64,000 nucleotides of DNA. It comes from DASQFI01 sp035633215. GTDB lineage: Bacteria > Acidobacteriota > Vicinamibacteria > Vicinamibacterales > SCN-69-37. Position 1 is the stretch's first letter. Every line of letters starts with the position of its first letter. The notes beneath the pieces are model-generated. The model saw only the letters and a program-made list of their open reading frames with translations, had not been told where the DNA came from and did no database searches. The DNA lies in NCBI GenBank assembly GCA_035633215.1, contig DASQFI010000010.1:428847-492846 (forward strand), in the 5' to 3' direction. A program made the translations under genes and the position numbers. This document shows, one piece after another, positions 10,101 through 19,116 of the stretch.

Positions 10101-11986
10101 TTCTCGGGCCCCGCGCACATGCGCTGGTTCCGCTCGAGCTCGGCGCCCGGCCTGAGCGTCTGCCGATCCCGGCGGAGCGGATCGTAAAGGAACACCCAGC
10201 CGCGCACGCGGGTCGCCTGCCAGGCGACCGCCGGTGTGAATGCCAGGTCTCCGAGCGTGTTTGTCTGGCCGAACCGCGCGCGAAACAGCGGGTGCTCCCA
10301 GTCTTCCACGAGGATGTACGGATGACGTCCGCGCGCGACCAGCCAGCTGACGGCGCGATCGAGCCAGGCCGGATCGAGGACGTCCGAGCGCAGCGTCTCG
10401 CGGCCCGCATAGTACCGAAGCGTGCCGGCGTGGAGTCCCGTGAGAATCACGGCCTCTGGCTCGGTTGACGTCTCGACCAGGCGCGCGACCGTGACATACC
10501 GCCGTTCCTCCGCGGCAACCTCGAAGACCCCGAGGGCTCTCGCCTTGTAGATGCCGAAGGCTCCAGAGGCCAGGACCACCGCGACGGTCACGATCGCGGC
10601 CGCGCGGCCACGAACCCGGATGGCCTCGCAGACCACGGCTGCGGCCACGAACAGCGCGGGCCAGGCGGGGAGCAAGAACCGCAGGTACCACCACTGATCG
10701 TAGGACCGGTACATGAAATACGGTCCGGCAGCCGCCACGAACACTCCCGCCAGAAGCAGTACGACGCGGCGGGCGTCCGGCGCGGACCACAATCGTCGCG
10801 CCGGCCAGGCGAGCGCTGGCAGTCCGAGGAGCGCGATTGGAGAGGTCTCGGCCAGCCAGCCGAGATAGCGCGACAGATTCGTGCCGATCCTCGACGCGGC
10901 GAACAACTCTTCCGTCGTGCCGTACCCGGACAGAAGCGGCGAGCCATACCACCGGCTGTTGAGCCACGCCGTCACGAGCGCGCCCGGCAACACGCCGAGC
11001 ACGAACATCGCCGTGCGTCGGAGGCGACGTGGAACCGCTCGCGACATTACCGCTTTCCTCAATGCTCGCGGGGCCCCACCCCCGCTCGCGCGCGCTCCGG
11101 CGCTCGAAAACTCGCTATCCTCGCGCGGGCCGCGGGCGCTAACAAGCCAGAGGCCGGCCGCGATCACGACCGTCACGAGATTTCCGCGCGTCAGAATGGC
11201 GGCAGATGCGCAGAGGCCCGCGGCAAACGCGGCCTTGGGCGATTTCGCCAGCAGCAGGAGGGTCATCACCGCGGTCCATGCCGCGGCCGGAGTGTCGGAC
11301 ATCGGCCACATCAGCATGAACAGCACGGCCGGGCTCGTGGCGACGAGCCAGGATGCGATCAGTCCCGCGGCCGGCGAGGCGGCGCGGCGCCCGAGGCCGA
11401 ACGTCGCCAGCACCAGCACACCGCCCGCGATCGGCGTCACGAGAAACGCCGCGCAATGGCCCGCGAGTTTCTGCACACCGGCCATCAGCATCGGGAGCCC
11501 CGGCGCGGTCACGGGTACGAGCTTCGGAACCGGGCCGGGGATCGCGCGATATCCGAACGGCTCGAAGGTCTTGTGCGCATCGGGCCAGGGCGCCTCGGAC
11601 ACCAGGTCCATTGGAAGGCTCAGGCGGCCCTCGCCGAACATCGCCGCCTGGCTGACGTAGGCGTACGAGTCCGGACCGCTCGCGGTCCACGAACCCGCGA
11701 CGAGACCGAGGAGCGTCGTCGCCCCCGCAAGCGCGATCGCGGCGCGTCGCGGCGTCACGCCGGCCGCCATGGTCGACACGTCGTCGAGCGACGCGCGCCA
11801 TCCGTTCGCGAACACCGCGGCGAGCGCCGCCGCCAGTCCCACGACGATCGGCCGCCAGTAGTTCGTCGACGTCACCCGCAGTCCGCCAACCGTAATGGTC
11901 AGACCGCCGGCGATCCAGGCTACGGTGCCCCAAGCGAGCGCGAGGACGGCAATCGCCGCCAGCACTCGAACGAGGACTCTGCGCAT
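10097..11986 (-). CDS. PMT-type membrane glycosyltransferase, paralogue group A
   Basis: This 629-residue polytopic protein has TVGGLRVTS after the first helix, then GPDSYAYVSQAAMF, TPIAGGVLVLA and a soluble tail with LTGLHAGTLRYYAGR and ILVEDWEHPLFRARF. The group-A paralogues at 5859 and 20158 have the same elements. Between helices it carries GPREDSEFSSAGARASGGGA, encoded by a repeat element at 11053-11140. Measured from the NL motif to LPG, this protein is about 25 residues longer than either paralogue. The stop overlaps the start of the group-B gene downstream, so a two-gene operon is likely. It is divergent from the other group-B gene at 12181. Confidence 0.7.
   Translation of the reverse strand: MRRVLVRVLAAIAVLALAWGTVAWIAGGLTITVGGLRVTSTNYWRPIVVGLAAALAAVFANGWRASLDDVSTMAAGVTPRRAAIALAGATTLLGLVAGSWTASGPDSYAYVSQAAMFGEGRLSLPMDLVSEAPWPDAHKTFEPFGYRAIPGPVPKLVPVTAPGLPMLMAGVQKLAGHCAAFLVTPIAGGVLVLATFGLGRRAASPAAGLIASWLVATSPAVLFMLMWPMSDTPAAAWTAVMTLLLLAKSPKAAFAAGLCASAAILTRGNLVTVVIAAGLWLVSARGPREDSEFSSAGARASGGGAPRALRKAVMSRAVPRRLRRTAMFVLGVLPGALVTAWLNSRWYGSPLLSGYGTTEELFAASRIGTNLSRYLGWLAETSPIALLGLPALAWPARRLWSAPDARRVVLLLAGVFVAAAGPYFMYRSYDQWWYLRFLLPAWPALFVAAAVVCEAIRVRGRAAAIVTVAVVLASGAFGIYKARALGVFEVAAEERRYVTVARLVETSTEPEAVILTGLHAGTLRYYAGRETLRSDVLDPAWLDRAVSWLVARGRHPYILVEDWEHPLFRARFGQTNTLGDLAFTPAVAWQATRVRGWVFLYDPLRRDRQTLRPGAELERNQRMCAGPEK
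11053..11140. repeat. GC-rich coding repeat, copy R1
   Basis: The copy begins TTTCCTCAATGCTCGCGGGG and ends GGGCCGCGGGCGCT. It is about 90% identical to R2 at 12193-12281. It contains GCTCGCGGGGCCCC, CTCCGGCGCTCG and ACTCGCTATCCTCGCG. On the minus strand it is translated as REDSEFSSAGARASGGGAPR within an inter-helix loop of a membrane protein. Confidence 0.85.
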
Positions 11987-12000
11987 CGCTGCAATTATTA

Positions 12001-12049
12001 GTCCGGGGGACTTCGTCCCGCCGGACCCCCTTGCACGCGCGCTCGCGGG
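12001..12049. repeat. GTCCGGGGGACTTCGTCCCG repeat, copy a
   Basis: The first 47 bases are identical to those at 12105. The start can fold (GGGAC-TTC-GTCCC) and the end reads GCGCGCTCGCGGGG, which links it to the GC-rich coding repeats. It lies between two divergent membrane-protein genes. The intergenic stretch 11987-12180 is occupied almost wholly by copies a and b. Confidence 0.85.
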
Positions 12050-12104
12050 GGCCCCGTGCGCCCCGCTCCGCGCGCGTGGCTCACTCGCTGCCGCTCGTTC
12101 ATCA

Positions 12105-12151
12105 GTCCGGGGGACTTCGTCCCGCCGGACCCCCTTGCACGCGCGCTCGCG
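12105..12151. repeat. GTCCGGGGGACTTCGTCCCG repeat, copy b
   Basis: This is a perfect 47-base direct repeat of 12001-12047, spaced 104 bases from it. A third, diverged copy lies at 49841. It ends 29 bases before the GTG start proposed for the next gene. Confidence 0.85.
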
Positions 12152-12180
12152 CCTTCAACAGGCTGCTAGTATGGCCGCGC

Positions 12181-14517
12181 GTGAGGCGCCCTCTTTTTTC
12201 AATGCTCGCGGGGACCCCACCCCCACTCGCTCGCGCTCCGGCGCTCGCAGACTCGCTATCCTCGCGCGGGCCGCGGGCGCTGCCGCTCGCGGCCGCGCTG
12301 TACACCGGTCTCGCGCTGCTGTACTGCTGGCCGATCCTCCTGTCGTTTGCCACCCGGCTCCCGTCGGATACCGGCGATCCCGGACTGAACACCTGGATCC
12401 TGTGGTGGAACTCGCAGGCCCTGCCGCTCACGACCCGCTGGTGGAACGCGCCGATGTTCTACCCGGCCGAAGGCGCGTTCGCGTTTTCCGAGACGCTGCT
12501 CGGACTTGCGCCGCTCGCCTCACCGCTGCAGCTCGCGGGACTGGGCCCGGTCCCCGTCTACAATCTTCTCTTCCTGCTCTCCATTCCGGCGTCGGCGCTG
12601 GCCGCGCACGCGCTGGCGTATCGCCTGACGGGTCGTCACGACGCGGCGCTTCTGGCCGGACTGGCGTTCGGATTCAGTCCGTATCGTGCGGCGCAGATTC
12701 CGCATCTGCAGATGCTCGTCGCGTGCTGGATGCCGCTGGGCCTCCTCGCGCTTCACCGCTATCTCGACACTCGCCGCTGGAGTTACCTCCTGTTGGCGGG
12801 TGTGTGCTGGCTGATGAACGCGCTGACATCCGGATACCTGCTGCTGTTCTTTGCCGTGCTCGTGGCGCTCTGGATCGCCTGGTTCATCAGGTCGCCGCGG
12901 GATCTCGCCGCCGTGGTGGCGACGCTCGTGCTGGCTTCGCTGCCGCTGCTGCCGATTGTCGCCGGCTACGACCGGTACCACGAAGCGATTGGCGCCGCGC
13001 GCGGCATCGCCGAGATCCAGCTCTACAGCGCCGATCTCTCCGCCATTTGGGCGGCGTCGCCCATGACGTCGTTCTCGCGCTTCTGGACGCTGAAGCCCCG
13101 TCCGGAAGGTGAACTCTATCCAGGGCTGATCCTGCTGGCGCTCGTCGTGATTGCCGCGGTCGCCAGCTGGCGCGCGCTGCCGCCGGTGCGGCAATGGCGC
13201 TTGAGGCCGGTGCTCTTCGCCGCGGCGGCGCTCGCGGGCCTGCTCGCGCTCGTCTCGCTGCTGACCGGAGGCCAGCAGTTTCAGATCGCCGGCGTCACGA
13301 TTTCGTTCACTCGTCCGTTCAAGGTGTTCACGACGGCGCTGTGGCTGCTGTTCTTCGCGATCGCGAGTGACAGGCGGCTGGTGGACGCGTGGCGGCGCCG
13401 ATCGGCATTCGTGTTCTACACCTCGGCGGCAATCGTCATGCTCGTCTTCGCGCTCGGACCGTTCGGCCGCGCGTTCGGCGTGACGCTCGTCTACGCGCTG
13501 CCGTACTACTGGCTGATGGAAGTGCCGGGCGGCGACGCGCTGCGGGTGCCGGCGCGGTTCGCCATACTGTTCATGCTCTGCCTCGGACAGGCCGCGGCGC
13601 TCGGGTTCAGCCGGCTCACGCCTGGCGGAGCCCGGCGAGGGTTGGTCGCCGTACTCGCCGTCGCGATCACGATCGAAGGATGGGTGCTCAGGATGCCGAC
13701 GGGTCTCGTGCCCGCGGCCGCCGATCTGTCCAGCGTTGACCCGCGATCGATTGTGATCGAGCTGCCGGTCGTGGACGAGTACACCGCGACTGGCGCAATG
13801 CTTCGTCAGACACGCCATCGGCACCCGATCGCGAACGGCTACAGCGGCTACGCCTTGCCCCACCAGGGCATTTTCGAATTCGGGCTTCGCGAGCTGGACG
13901 AAACCGTGCTCGCGGCGTATCAGCGGGTTGGTCCGGTGGCGGTCCTGGTCACGCGCGACCGGGGCGACGATGGCCCGGCGCTCGCGTTGATGGATGGGAT
14001 CCGTGACGCGCGGCGGACGGCGACGCTGCCCGTCGGCGCGCTCTATCAGTTGCCGGAACGAAAGGAGTCGACAGATCCCTCACCGGGTCAGCCGTTGCCG
14101 ATCGCGTCGATCGCGCTGTCCGGCCCCGATCCCAAGCCGGCGCTGTTAGTCGATGGCGACTGGTCCACGCGGTGGGAGGCGGTTCCAGATCAGGTGCCAG
14201 GCGACCAGGTGCTGATCACGCTCGCCGCGCCGGCGACGATCTCGCGGGTGGAGCTCGATCTGGGTCAGTACGGACTCGATTTTCCGCGCCGCCTGCGCGT
14301 CAGTGTCGGGCGGGACGGCGCCCCGCCCGCGCAGGTGTGGGAAGGCAAAACCGGCGGCCTGGCGCTGCTGGGCGCGCTCGAGGACCGCCGGAGGGTGCCG
14401 ATCGCGATCGATCTCCCGGCGGGCGCGACCGGCAATCAGATCCTGTTGTCGCTCGTCGAAGAACACCCGAAGATTTCGTGGTCGATTGCGGAGGTGAGAG
14501 TGTTTGGGGGAAAGTGA
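12181..14517 (+). CDS. PMT-type membrane protein with C-terminal discoidin-like domain, group B
   Basis: From GTG 12181 the protein is 778 residues. ATG 12202 is the alternative start. The core matches the gene at 7815-10100: DTGDPGLNTWILWW, WWNAPMFYPAE, about ten helices, GYSGYALPHQG, then a C-terminal discoidin-like domain with TRWEAVPD, VELDLGQYG and ISWSIAEVRVFGG. Between GTG 12181 and the first membrane helix the reading frame is made of a repeat element (R2) translated as a Pro/Ala/Ser-rich leader, LAGTPPPLARAPAL and so on, which the paralogue lacks. The true N-terminus is therefore doubtful: the element may have replaced or extended it. Function is as for the paralogue, a probable envelope glycosyltransferase. 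Confidence 0.7.
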   Translation: MRRPLFSMLAGTPPPLARAPALADSLSSRGPRALPLAAALYTGLALLYCWPILLSFATRLPSDTGDPGLNTWILWWNSQALPLTTRWWNAPMFYPAEGAFAFSETLLGLAPLASPLQLAGLGPVPVYNLLFLLSIPASALAAHALAYRLTGRHDAALLAGLAFGFSPYRAAQIPHLQMLVACWMPLGLLALHRYLDTRRWSYLLLAGVCWLMNALTSGYLLLFFAVLVALWIAWFIRSPRDLAAVVATLVLASLPLLPIVAGYDRYHEAIGAARGIAEIQLYSADLSAIWAASPMTSFSRFWTLKPRPEGELYPGLILLALVVIAAVASWRALPPVRQWRLRPVLFAAAALAGLLALVSLLTGGQQFQIAGVTISFTRPFKVFTTALWLLFFAIASDRRLVDAWRRRSAFVFYTSAAIVMLVFALGPFGRAFGVTLVYALPYYWLMEVPGGDALRVPARFAILFMLCLGQAAALGFSRLTPGGARRGLVAVLAVAITIEGWVLRMPTGLVPAAADLSSVDPRSIVIELPVVDEYTATGAMLRQTRHRHPIANGYSGYALPHQGIFEFGLRELDETVLAAYQRVGPVAVLVTRDRGDDGPALALMDGIRDARRTATLPVGALYQLPERKESTDPSPGQPLPIASIALSGPDPKPALLVDGDWSTRWEAVPDQVPGDQVLITLAAPATISRVELDLGQYGLDFPRRLRVSVGRDGAPPAQVWEGKTGGLALLGALEDRRRVPIAIDLPAGATGNQILLSLVEEHPKISWSIAEVRVFGGK
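12193..12281. repeat. GC-rich coding repeat, copy R2
   Basis: It is nearly identical to R1 (11053-11140), with the same order of GCTCGCGGGG, CTCCGGCGCTCG, ACTCGCTATCC and GGGCCGCGGGCGCT. Here the opposite strand is translated, giving a leader rich in Pro, Ala, Leu and Ser at the N-terminus of the membrane protein. So the element is open in a sense and in an antisense frame. Confidence 0.85.
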
Positions 14518-14540
14518 GGTCGATCCCTGTCGGGCGTCAT

Positions 14541-14800
14541 CTCGAATCTGTAATCTGCGAATCTGGAATCTTTATCCGCAAACTGGAATCTGGGAATCTG
14601 GAATCTATCGACGATCTGGAATCTATCGTGGAATCCGGGATTCGTGAATCCGGAAATCGGCCGCCCGAGATGGCTCGATTAGAGTTTTCAGATTCCAGAT
14701 TTCCCGATAGATTCCAGATTTCCCGATAAACTTTCAGATTCCCAGATGGGCAGATTACGGATCAGATTCAAGATTCCCAGATTGCAGGTTTCAGATTGAC
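14541..14800. repeat. array of AATCTGGAATCT words with mirrored halves
   Basis: This lies between convergent genes. The first half (to about 14640) repeats AATCTGGAATCT-like words. The second half (from about 14680) repeats the reverse complement, AGATTCCAGATTTCCCGATA. It closes with TTTCAGATTGAC, the same end as the array at 51950-52185. The halves could fold into a long imperfect hairpin, which would suit a shared terminator region. Confidence 0.8.
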
Positions 14801-14813
14801 CCACGGCTACCGC

Positions 14814-16868
14814 TCAAATCCCCTTCTTCCTCGCGATCACAGTCATCCTCTTGTCCTTCATCTGCACATCGATCGTCTGCGTGCTTCGCCTGTCCCGGCT
14901 GGCCGGCGTGTAGGTCAGCCGATAGCGCTGCTGAAAGCGCGACAGCACATCCGAAAAGGTCGCGGCCAGGTCCGCGTTCGTCGCCGCGTTCAGGATCTCG
15001 CCGCCGGTATCGTCGGCGAGCACGGCCAGGAAGGTGTTGCGCAACAGCGCCGGATCCTGGAAGAGCCATTTGCGCACCCGCGACACGTCGAGTTGTTGCT
15101 GGCGGAGCGGGAGATCGGGCTCCGGCACAATGACCCCGTAGACCGTCACCGGTGAAGCGGCGGCCGCCTCCACGACCGTCGTCGGCGCGAGCCAGCTCGA
15201 GGTGTCGAGTCCGGCCGTGAAGATCAGAGCGAGCGTGCGGCGGCTGGGTGAAACGGGCAGCGCAAGAGAAACGAAAGCCGCGTCGAACAGCGCGGCGCCT
15301 GACGCGGGAGTGAGCCGATCGATGGCCGTGTTCAGCTGAGTGCGGTCGCTCGTGAGACCTGCAGTGAGGAGCATGTCCTCCGAGAACGTGAGTACTTCCG
15401 CGCGATCGGCGGGCCGGAGGCGTTCGACGAGCGCCCGCGCGGCTTCTTTCACGCGAGCGGTCCGATCGCCTTCCAGTCCGTTGCCGACGTCTATCGTGAT
15501 CCGCACGTCGAGTGGCATCGACTGAATCTCGGTCACCTCCACGCGCGGCCGCTCGTCGTCATGACGAACGTCGAAATCAGCAGCGGTGAGCCCGGACACC
15601 GGCCGATGGTCCTTCGTGACGAGCACGTCGAGCACGACCCGGTCCGCAGGGTCGGCCGGCTGCGACCAATCGAACGTGGCCCCGGGACTCGCGACGCCGA
15701 CCGGATTCGGCGGTCTTGACGCTGCCACGGCGGGCCGCCGCTGCTTCACCTCGTCGCGGAGCGCTTCCAGACTGGTGCGGGTCTCGTCGAGTCCGATCGG
15801 ATAGCGCGCCCACGGGTCGCGCCCGCGCGTCGCGCGCGAGAGCATCTGGTCGAGCGCTTCAGCGGATTCACGGAACTGCCCGGCCGCGCGCAGCGCCTGC
15901 GCCTGAGCGATGTACGCGCTTTGCGCGTCCGGCATGAGCTGCCGGGCCTCCTGAAAGAGCATCGCCGCGCCCGACGGATCGTTTTGTCGCATCCTGATGC
16001 CGCCCAGCATCAACCCGGCCAGGTAGGCGACGTCCATCGAGGGACGCGACGACCGAAGTTCTTCCAGCAGGGTCCTTGCCGCGCGATCATCGCGCTGCCA
16101 GATGCGCACGTGCGCCAGCCGAAGCCGTGCCTCGTCCGATTTCGGCGCGGCACCGAGCGCGCGTCGCAGCGAGCGTCGGGCATCGTCGAGCAGCACCGCG
16201 CGATTCATTTGTTCTGCGAACAGTCCGGAGGCTGTCCCGGCGACTCGACCGAGATTTGCCGTGAGCCTCAGCGCCGCCGACTCTCTCAGCGTGCCGTAGG
16301 CGAGCAGGACGTCTGGGTCCGAATCGAACAGTAAACTCGCATCGCCGAGGATCGCGTCCGCGAGGGTCACGAAACCATCCCAAAGCAGACGTCTCCCCAC
16401 CGCGATCTGCCATTGGCGGCGGAACGGACTCTTGTCGGAGGGTCTCACGTTGTCGGCCAGGTCGAGCCAGCGAAGGGCGAGGGTCAGCCGCGATGCCGTG
16501 TCGAGCGTCGCGCGGCTCATCGGCACGGGCCAGCCGAACTTTCGGATGGCTTCGCTTGCCCGCGCAAGCGCCGCGTCGGTCTCGAGCATCGCGGCAGCGC
16601 GCAGCGTCGCGCGGTCCCACGGCTGAACTTCCTGGACGGCTTCGACGCTTGCGACCTGCCAGGTCTTCACGATCCCAATGGCGGCGTCCTGATCGCCCGC
16701 CAGATAGCGATCGATCAGTTGTCGATACTCGACCGCCATCTCGCGCGCGACCGGCTGAGGCGCCTGTTTCGGCGCGGGCGGTGCGGCGCCGCGTTGCGTG
16801 TAGGCTGAGAACGGGAGAGAGACGAACAGGGCGGCCGAGACGACAGCAAGCCGGGGCTGACCCGTCAC
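14814..16868 (-). CDS. secreted TPR and VWFA-related domain protein
   Basis: The protein is 684 residues with a signal peptide (hydrophobic residues 7-22, then AYTQRG). Residues 40-360 are helical with TPR-like repeats (EARLRLAHVRIW, YIAQAQALRAAGQ). From about residue 400 there is a VWFA-related domain of the type common in Acidobacteriota: VVLDVLVTKDHRPVSGLTAADF, then the MIDAS region and LIFTAGLDTSSW. In the MIDAS position it has DVGNGLEGD instead of DxSxS, so metal binding is probably weakened or lost. Such proteins usually act in the periplasm as binding scaffolds. It is monocistronic, 21 bases after a small membrane-protein gene. Confidence 0.75.
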   Translation of the reverse strand: MTGQPRLAVVSAALFVSLPFSAYTQRGAAPPAPKQAPQPVAREMAVEYRQLIDRYLAGDQDAAIGIVKTWQVASVEAVQEVQPWDRATLRAAAMLETDAALARASEAIRKFGWPVPMSRATLDTASRLTLALRWLDLADNVRPSDKSPFRRQWQIAVGRRLLWDGFVTLADAILGDASLLFDSDPDVLLAYGTLRESAALRLTANLGRVAGTASGLFAEQMNRAVLLDDARRSLRRALGAAPKSDEARLRLAHVRIWQRDDRAARTLLEELRSSRPSMDVAYLAGLMLGGIRMRQNDPSGAAMLFQEARQLMPDAQSAYIAQAQALRAAGQFRESAEALDQMLSRATRGRDPWARYPIGLDETRTSLEALRDEVKQRRPAVAASRPPNPVGVASPGATFDWSQPADPADRVVLDVLVTKDHRPVSGLTAADFDVRHDDERPRVEVTEIQSMPLDVRITIDVGNGLEGDRTARVKEAARALVERLRPADRAEVLTFSEDMLLTAGLTSDRTQLNTAIDRLTPASGAALFDAAFVSLALPVSPSRRTLALIFTAGLDTSSWLAPTTVVEAAAASPVTVYGVIVPEPDLPLRQQQLDVSRVRKWLFQDPALLRNTFLAVLADDTGGEILNAATNADLAATFSDVLSRFQQRYRLTYTPASRDRRSTQTIDVQMKDKRMTVIARKKGI

Positions 16869-16889
16869 AAGAAGAAGATTATCGCGGCT

Positions 16890-17249
16890 TTATGCGATCC
16901 GCCTGGCGCGCCCGTATTTCTGTGTTGCGTAGCCGACGATCAGGCCGACGATGGATCCGGGCAGCATGATTTCCCAATAGTAGTGGGTGCCGTCCGGCTG
17001 CGGCATGGCGGCGACGAGGTAGGCGAAGAAGGCGGCAACGATGAGGCCGACGATCATCCCTTTGGCGAGCGACTGGACGCGCGAGGCGTACCAGCCGACC
17101 AATACGCCGACGATCAGGCCCTTGAAAGTCGAGCCGATGATGATGCCGACGATTTGCGGCGCGGTCTCCGGCGCTGACACGAGGGCCGAGAGTCCGTCGA
17201 AGATGCCGAGAATGCCGCCGACGAGCGCGCCGAGCACGGGTTTGTTCAT
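16890..17249 (-). CDS. small glycine-rich membrane protein of unknown function
   Basis: The protein is 119 residues. ATG 17249 is chosen because AAGGAG lies 5-6 bases upstream of it; a longer frame to 17312 starts in repeat-like sequence. It has four hydrophobic helices with glycine-rich packing motifs (GALVGGILGIFDG, GLIVGVLVGWYA, GLIVGYATQKYG). I do not recognise a named family. The pattern resembles small inner-membrane proteins without catalytic residues. From 17268 to 17312 upstream there is a short array of GAACTTCGAACT words. Confidence 0.55.
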   Translation of the reverse strand: MNKPVLGALVGGILGIFDGLSALVSAPETAPQIVGIIIGSTFKGLIVGVLVGWYASRVQSLAKGMIVGLIVAAFFAYLVAAMPQPDGTHYYWEIMLPGSIVGLIVGYATQKYGRARRIA

Positions 17250-17333
17250 GGGTCTCCTTACAGGCTGCTGCGCAGCCTGAACTTCGAACTGAGAACTTCG
17301 AACTTCGGCCAAACCAGACGCCCCTTCGAAGCG

Positions 17334-18293
17334 CTACCGGAGAAACGCGAACATCGCGCGCATCACGAGGTAAGCCGCAATCAGCAAAATGAACGTCCGG
17401 TACTTGACGAACCAGTGTCCGGCGCGCTCGAGCGCCGTCTCCCGGTGTGCCGACACCGGCCCGCCGGCGCGGTAGCGGGCGAGGTCGGCGGCGAGGTCGG
17501 CGGCGTGTGCGTAGCGCTGGGAGGCATCGGGCGCGAGACTCTTCAGCACGATCGCGGCCAGCCGTTTGACCGGACGTCTCGGCGCCGCGCGGAGGCGTCG
17601 GGTCGCCTCGTCGGGCGTCAGTGGCGGCGCGTCGCCGGTCAGCATCCAGAAGAGCAGCGCGCCGAGGGCGAACACGTCGGAGGCCGTGCCCGTGGCGGCC
17701 TCGCCACGGGCCTGTTCAGGCGACATGAATCCCGGCGTGCCCACGCGCGTGCCGGCGAGCGTGGTGTCCTTCGCCATCACGGACGCGACACCCCAGTCGA
17801 GGACGAGCACCTCGCCGAAGCGCCCGACCATGACGTTCGACGGCTTGAGATCGCGGTGCACGACGCCGGCTTCGTGCGCGAACGCCATCGTCTCGGTCAC
17901 GCGCTCGAAGATGCCCAGCATGGCGGCTTCGCCCTCGATGCGTGCGACGTGGGTCGAGAGCGTCTCGCCGTGCACGAGCTTCATCACGTAGAACAGCCGG
18001 CCGTCGGCCAGCAGGCCCGCGTCGTGGACGGGCACGATGCCCGGATGCTCGAGCCGTGCGAGCACGCGAGCTTCCTGTCGCAGCCGGTCGTCGAGTCCGC
18101 CCCCGGGCGCAGGGGCGTTGGACACCTTGACGGCGACGTCGCGCTCGAGCGCCGTGTCGCGCGCCACATACACCGTGCCCATGCCGCCGCGTCCGATCGG
18201 CCGATCGATGACGTACCGCTCGCCCGGCAGCTCCGGCCAGGTCGCGACGACGCGCAGGTGCTCGACCACGGCGTTCGGGAGCCAGGTGGTCAT
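17334..18293 (-). CDS. Ser/Thr protein kinase with C-terminal membrane anchor
   Basis: The protein is 319 residues. ATG 18293 overlaps the stop of the sigma-factor gene by four bases (ATGA). It has a Pkn2/Hanks-type kinase domain: glycine loop IGRGGMGTVY (residues 33-42), ATP lysine in VAVKV (Lys56), HRDLKPSN (146-153), DWG in place of DFG (166-168) and GTPGFMSPEQ. A single helix near residue 300 anchors it, with the kinase domain on the cytoplasmic side. The overlap with the sigma factor suggests one transcript and probably one pathway, for example kinase control of sigma activity. That functional link is inferred. Confidence 0.9.
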   Translation of the reverse strand: MTTWLPNAVVEHLRVVATWPELPGERYVIDRPIGRGGMGTVYVARDTALERDVAVKVSNAPAPGGGLDDRLRQEARVLARLEHPGIVPVHDAGLLADGRLFYVMKLVHGETLSTHVARIEGEAAMLGIFERVTETMAFAHEAGVVHRDLKPSNVMVGRFGEVLVLDWGVASVMAKDTTLAGTRVGTPGFMSPEQARGEAATGTASDVFALGALLFWMLTGDAPPLTPDEATRRLRAAPRRPVKRLAAIVLKSLAPDASQRYAHAADLAADLARYRAGGPVSAHRETALERAGHWFVKYRTFILLIAAYLVMRAMFAFLR

Positions 18294-19039
18294 GCGATCT
18301 CGAGACCGAACAGCTCGCGTGCCTCGTCGCGGTACTCCTCGTCGGTGCCGACGAGCGCGCGAAGGTTGACGAGCGCCTGCTCGCGGAAGCGCCGTCTCGC
18401 CGCGTGCAGGTAGTTGGTCACCTGCGCGGCGGTCAGGTCGAACTCTCGCGCCACCGACGCGTACGTCAGATCGGGCGACGGGCGAAGGTCGTGCCGCTCG
18501 AACACGCGGAATACGACGCTCTTGCCTTCGGCCTCGAATGTCCGTCGCATCGCGTCCACCGTCCGCGCGAAGAGCGCCCGCACGGTTTCGTCGTGGAAGA
18601 ACCGATCGAGATCGCCCCGGTCCTGCATCGCAATCGCCGCCAGCTCCTGCTCGGCGCCCGGGAAATCGAGCGGCAGATGCGGCTGACCGCCGCCCCGTTT
18701 TTCCGCACGCTCGGCTTTCTGGTGGTTCTGCACGAATCGATCGAGGCACACGCGAAGGAACGTGCGGAACTTGGCCTTCGTCGGATCGTAGCGCTCGACG
18801 TAGTGCTTCTCGAACGCTGCGGTGAAGAACGCCTGCACGACGTCTTCAGCCGTGTCCGCCGGCAGCCGCCAGTGCAATCGCAGGTAGTGATAGCTGGGCC
18901 GCCAGTAGCCTTCGGACAAGTCGCCGAACGCCATCCGCCGAACCTCCGGATCGCCGCTCTGGATGCGTTCGAGCACGGACCGGCGCGTGGCCGGGAACGG
19001 AATCACTCTGCAAGGGTAAGCGATGGACGGCATAGACAC
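18290..19039 (-). CDS. ECF-type RNA polymerase sigma factor
   Basis: The protein is 249 residues. Region 2 is recognisable in AEDVVQAFFTAAFEKHYVERYDPTKAKFRTFLRVCLDRFV. A linker with acidic and aromatic residues follows. Region 4 is the helix-turn-helix around SPDLTYASVAREFDLTAAQVTNYLHAARRRFRE, near residues 190-220. It is larger than a minimal ECF factor. No anti-sigma factor is adjacent; instead the stop overlaps a Ser/Thr kinase gene. That arrangement resembles the kinase-linked ECF groups of Planctomycetes and Acidobacteria. Confidence 0.8.
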   Translation of the reverse strand: MSMPSIAYPCRVIPFPATRRSVLERIQSGDPEVRRMAFGDLSEGYWRPSYHYLRLHWRLPADTAEDVVQAFFTAAFEKHYVERYDPTKAKFRTFLRVCLDRFVQNHQKAERAEKRGGGQPHLPLDFPGAEQELAAIAMQDRGDLDRFFHDETVRALFARTVDAMRRTFEAEGKSVVFRVFERHDLRPSPDLTYASVAREFDLTAAQVTNYLHAARRRFREQALVNLRALVGTDEEYRDEARELFGLEIA

Positions 19040-19116
19040 GCGTCAGGCCCAAGGCCCCCGCCTTCGCTCTGTCGAGCTTCGGCGGGCAAGCAAGTTCAAG
19101 GTCCAGGTCTCGAGCC

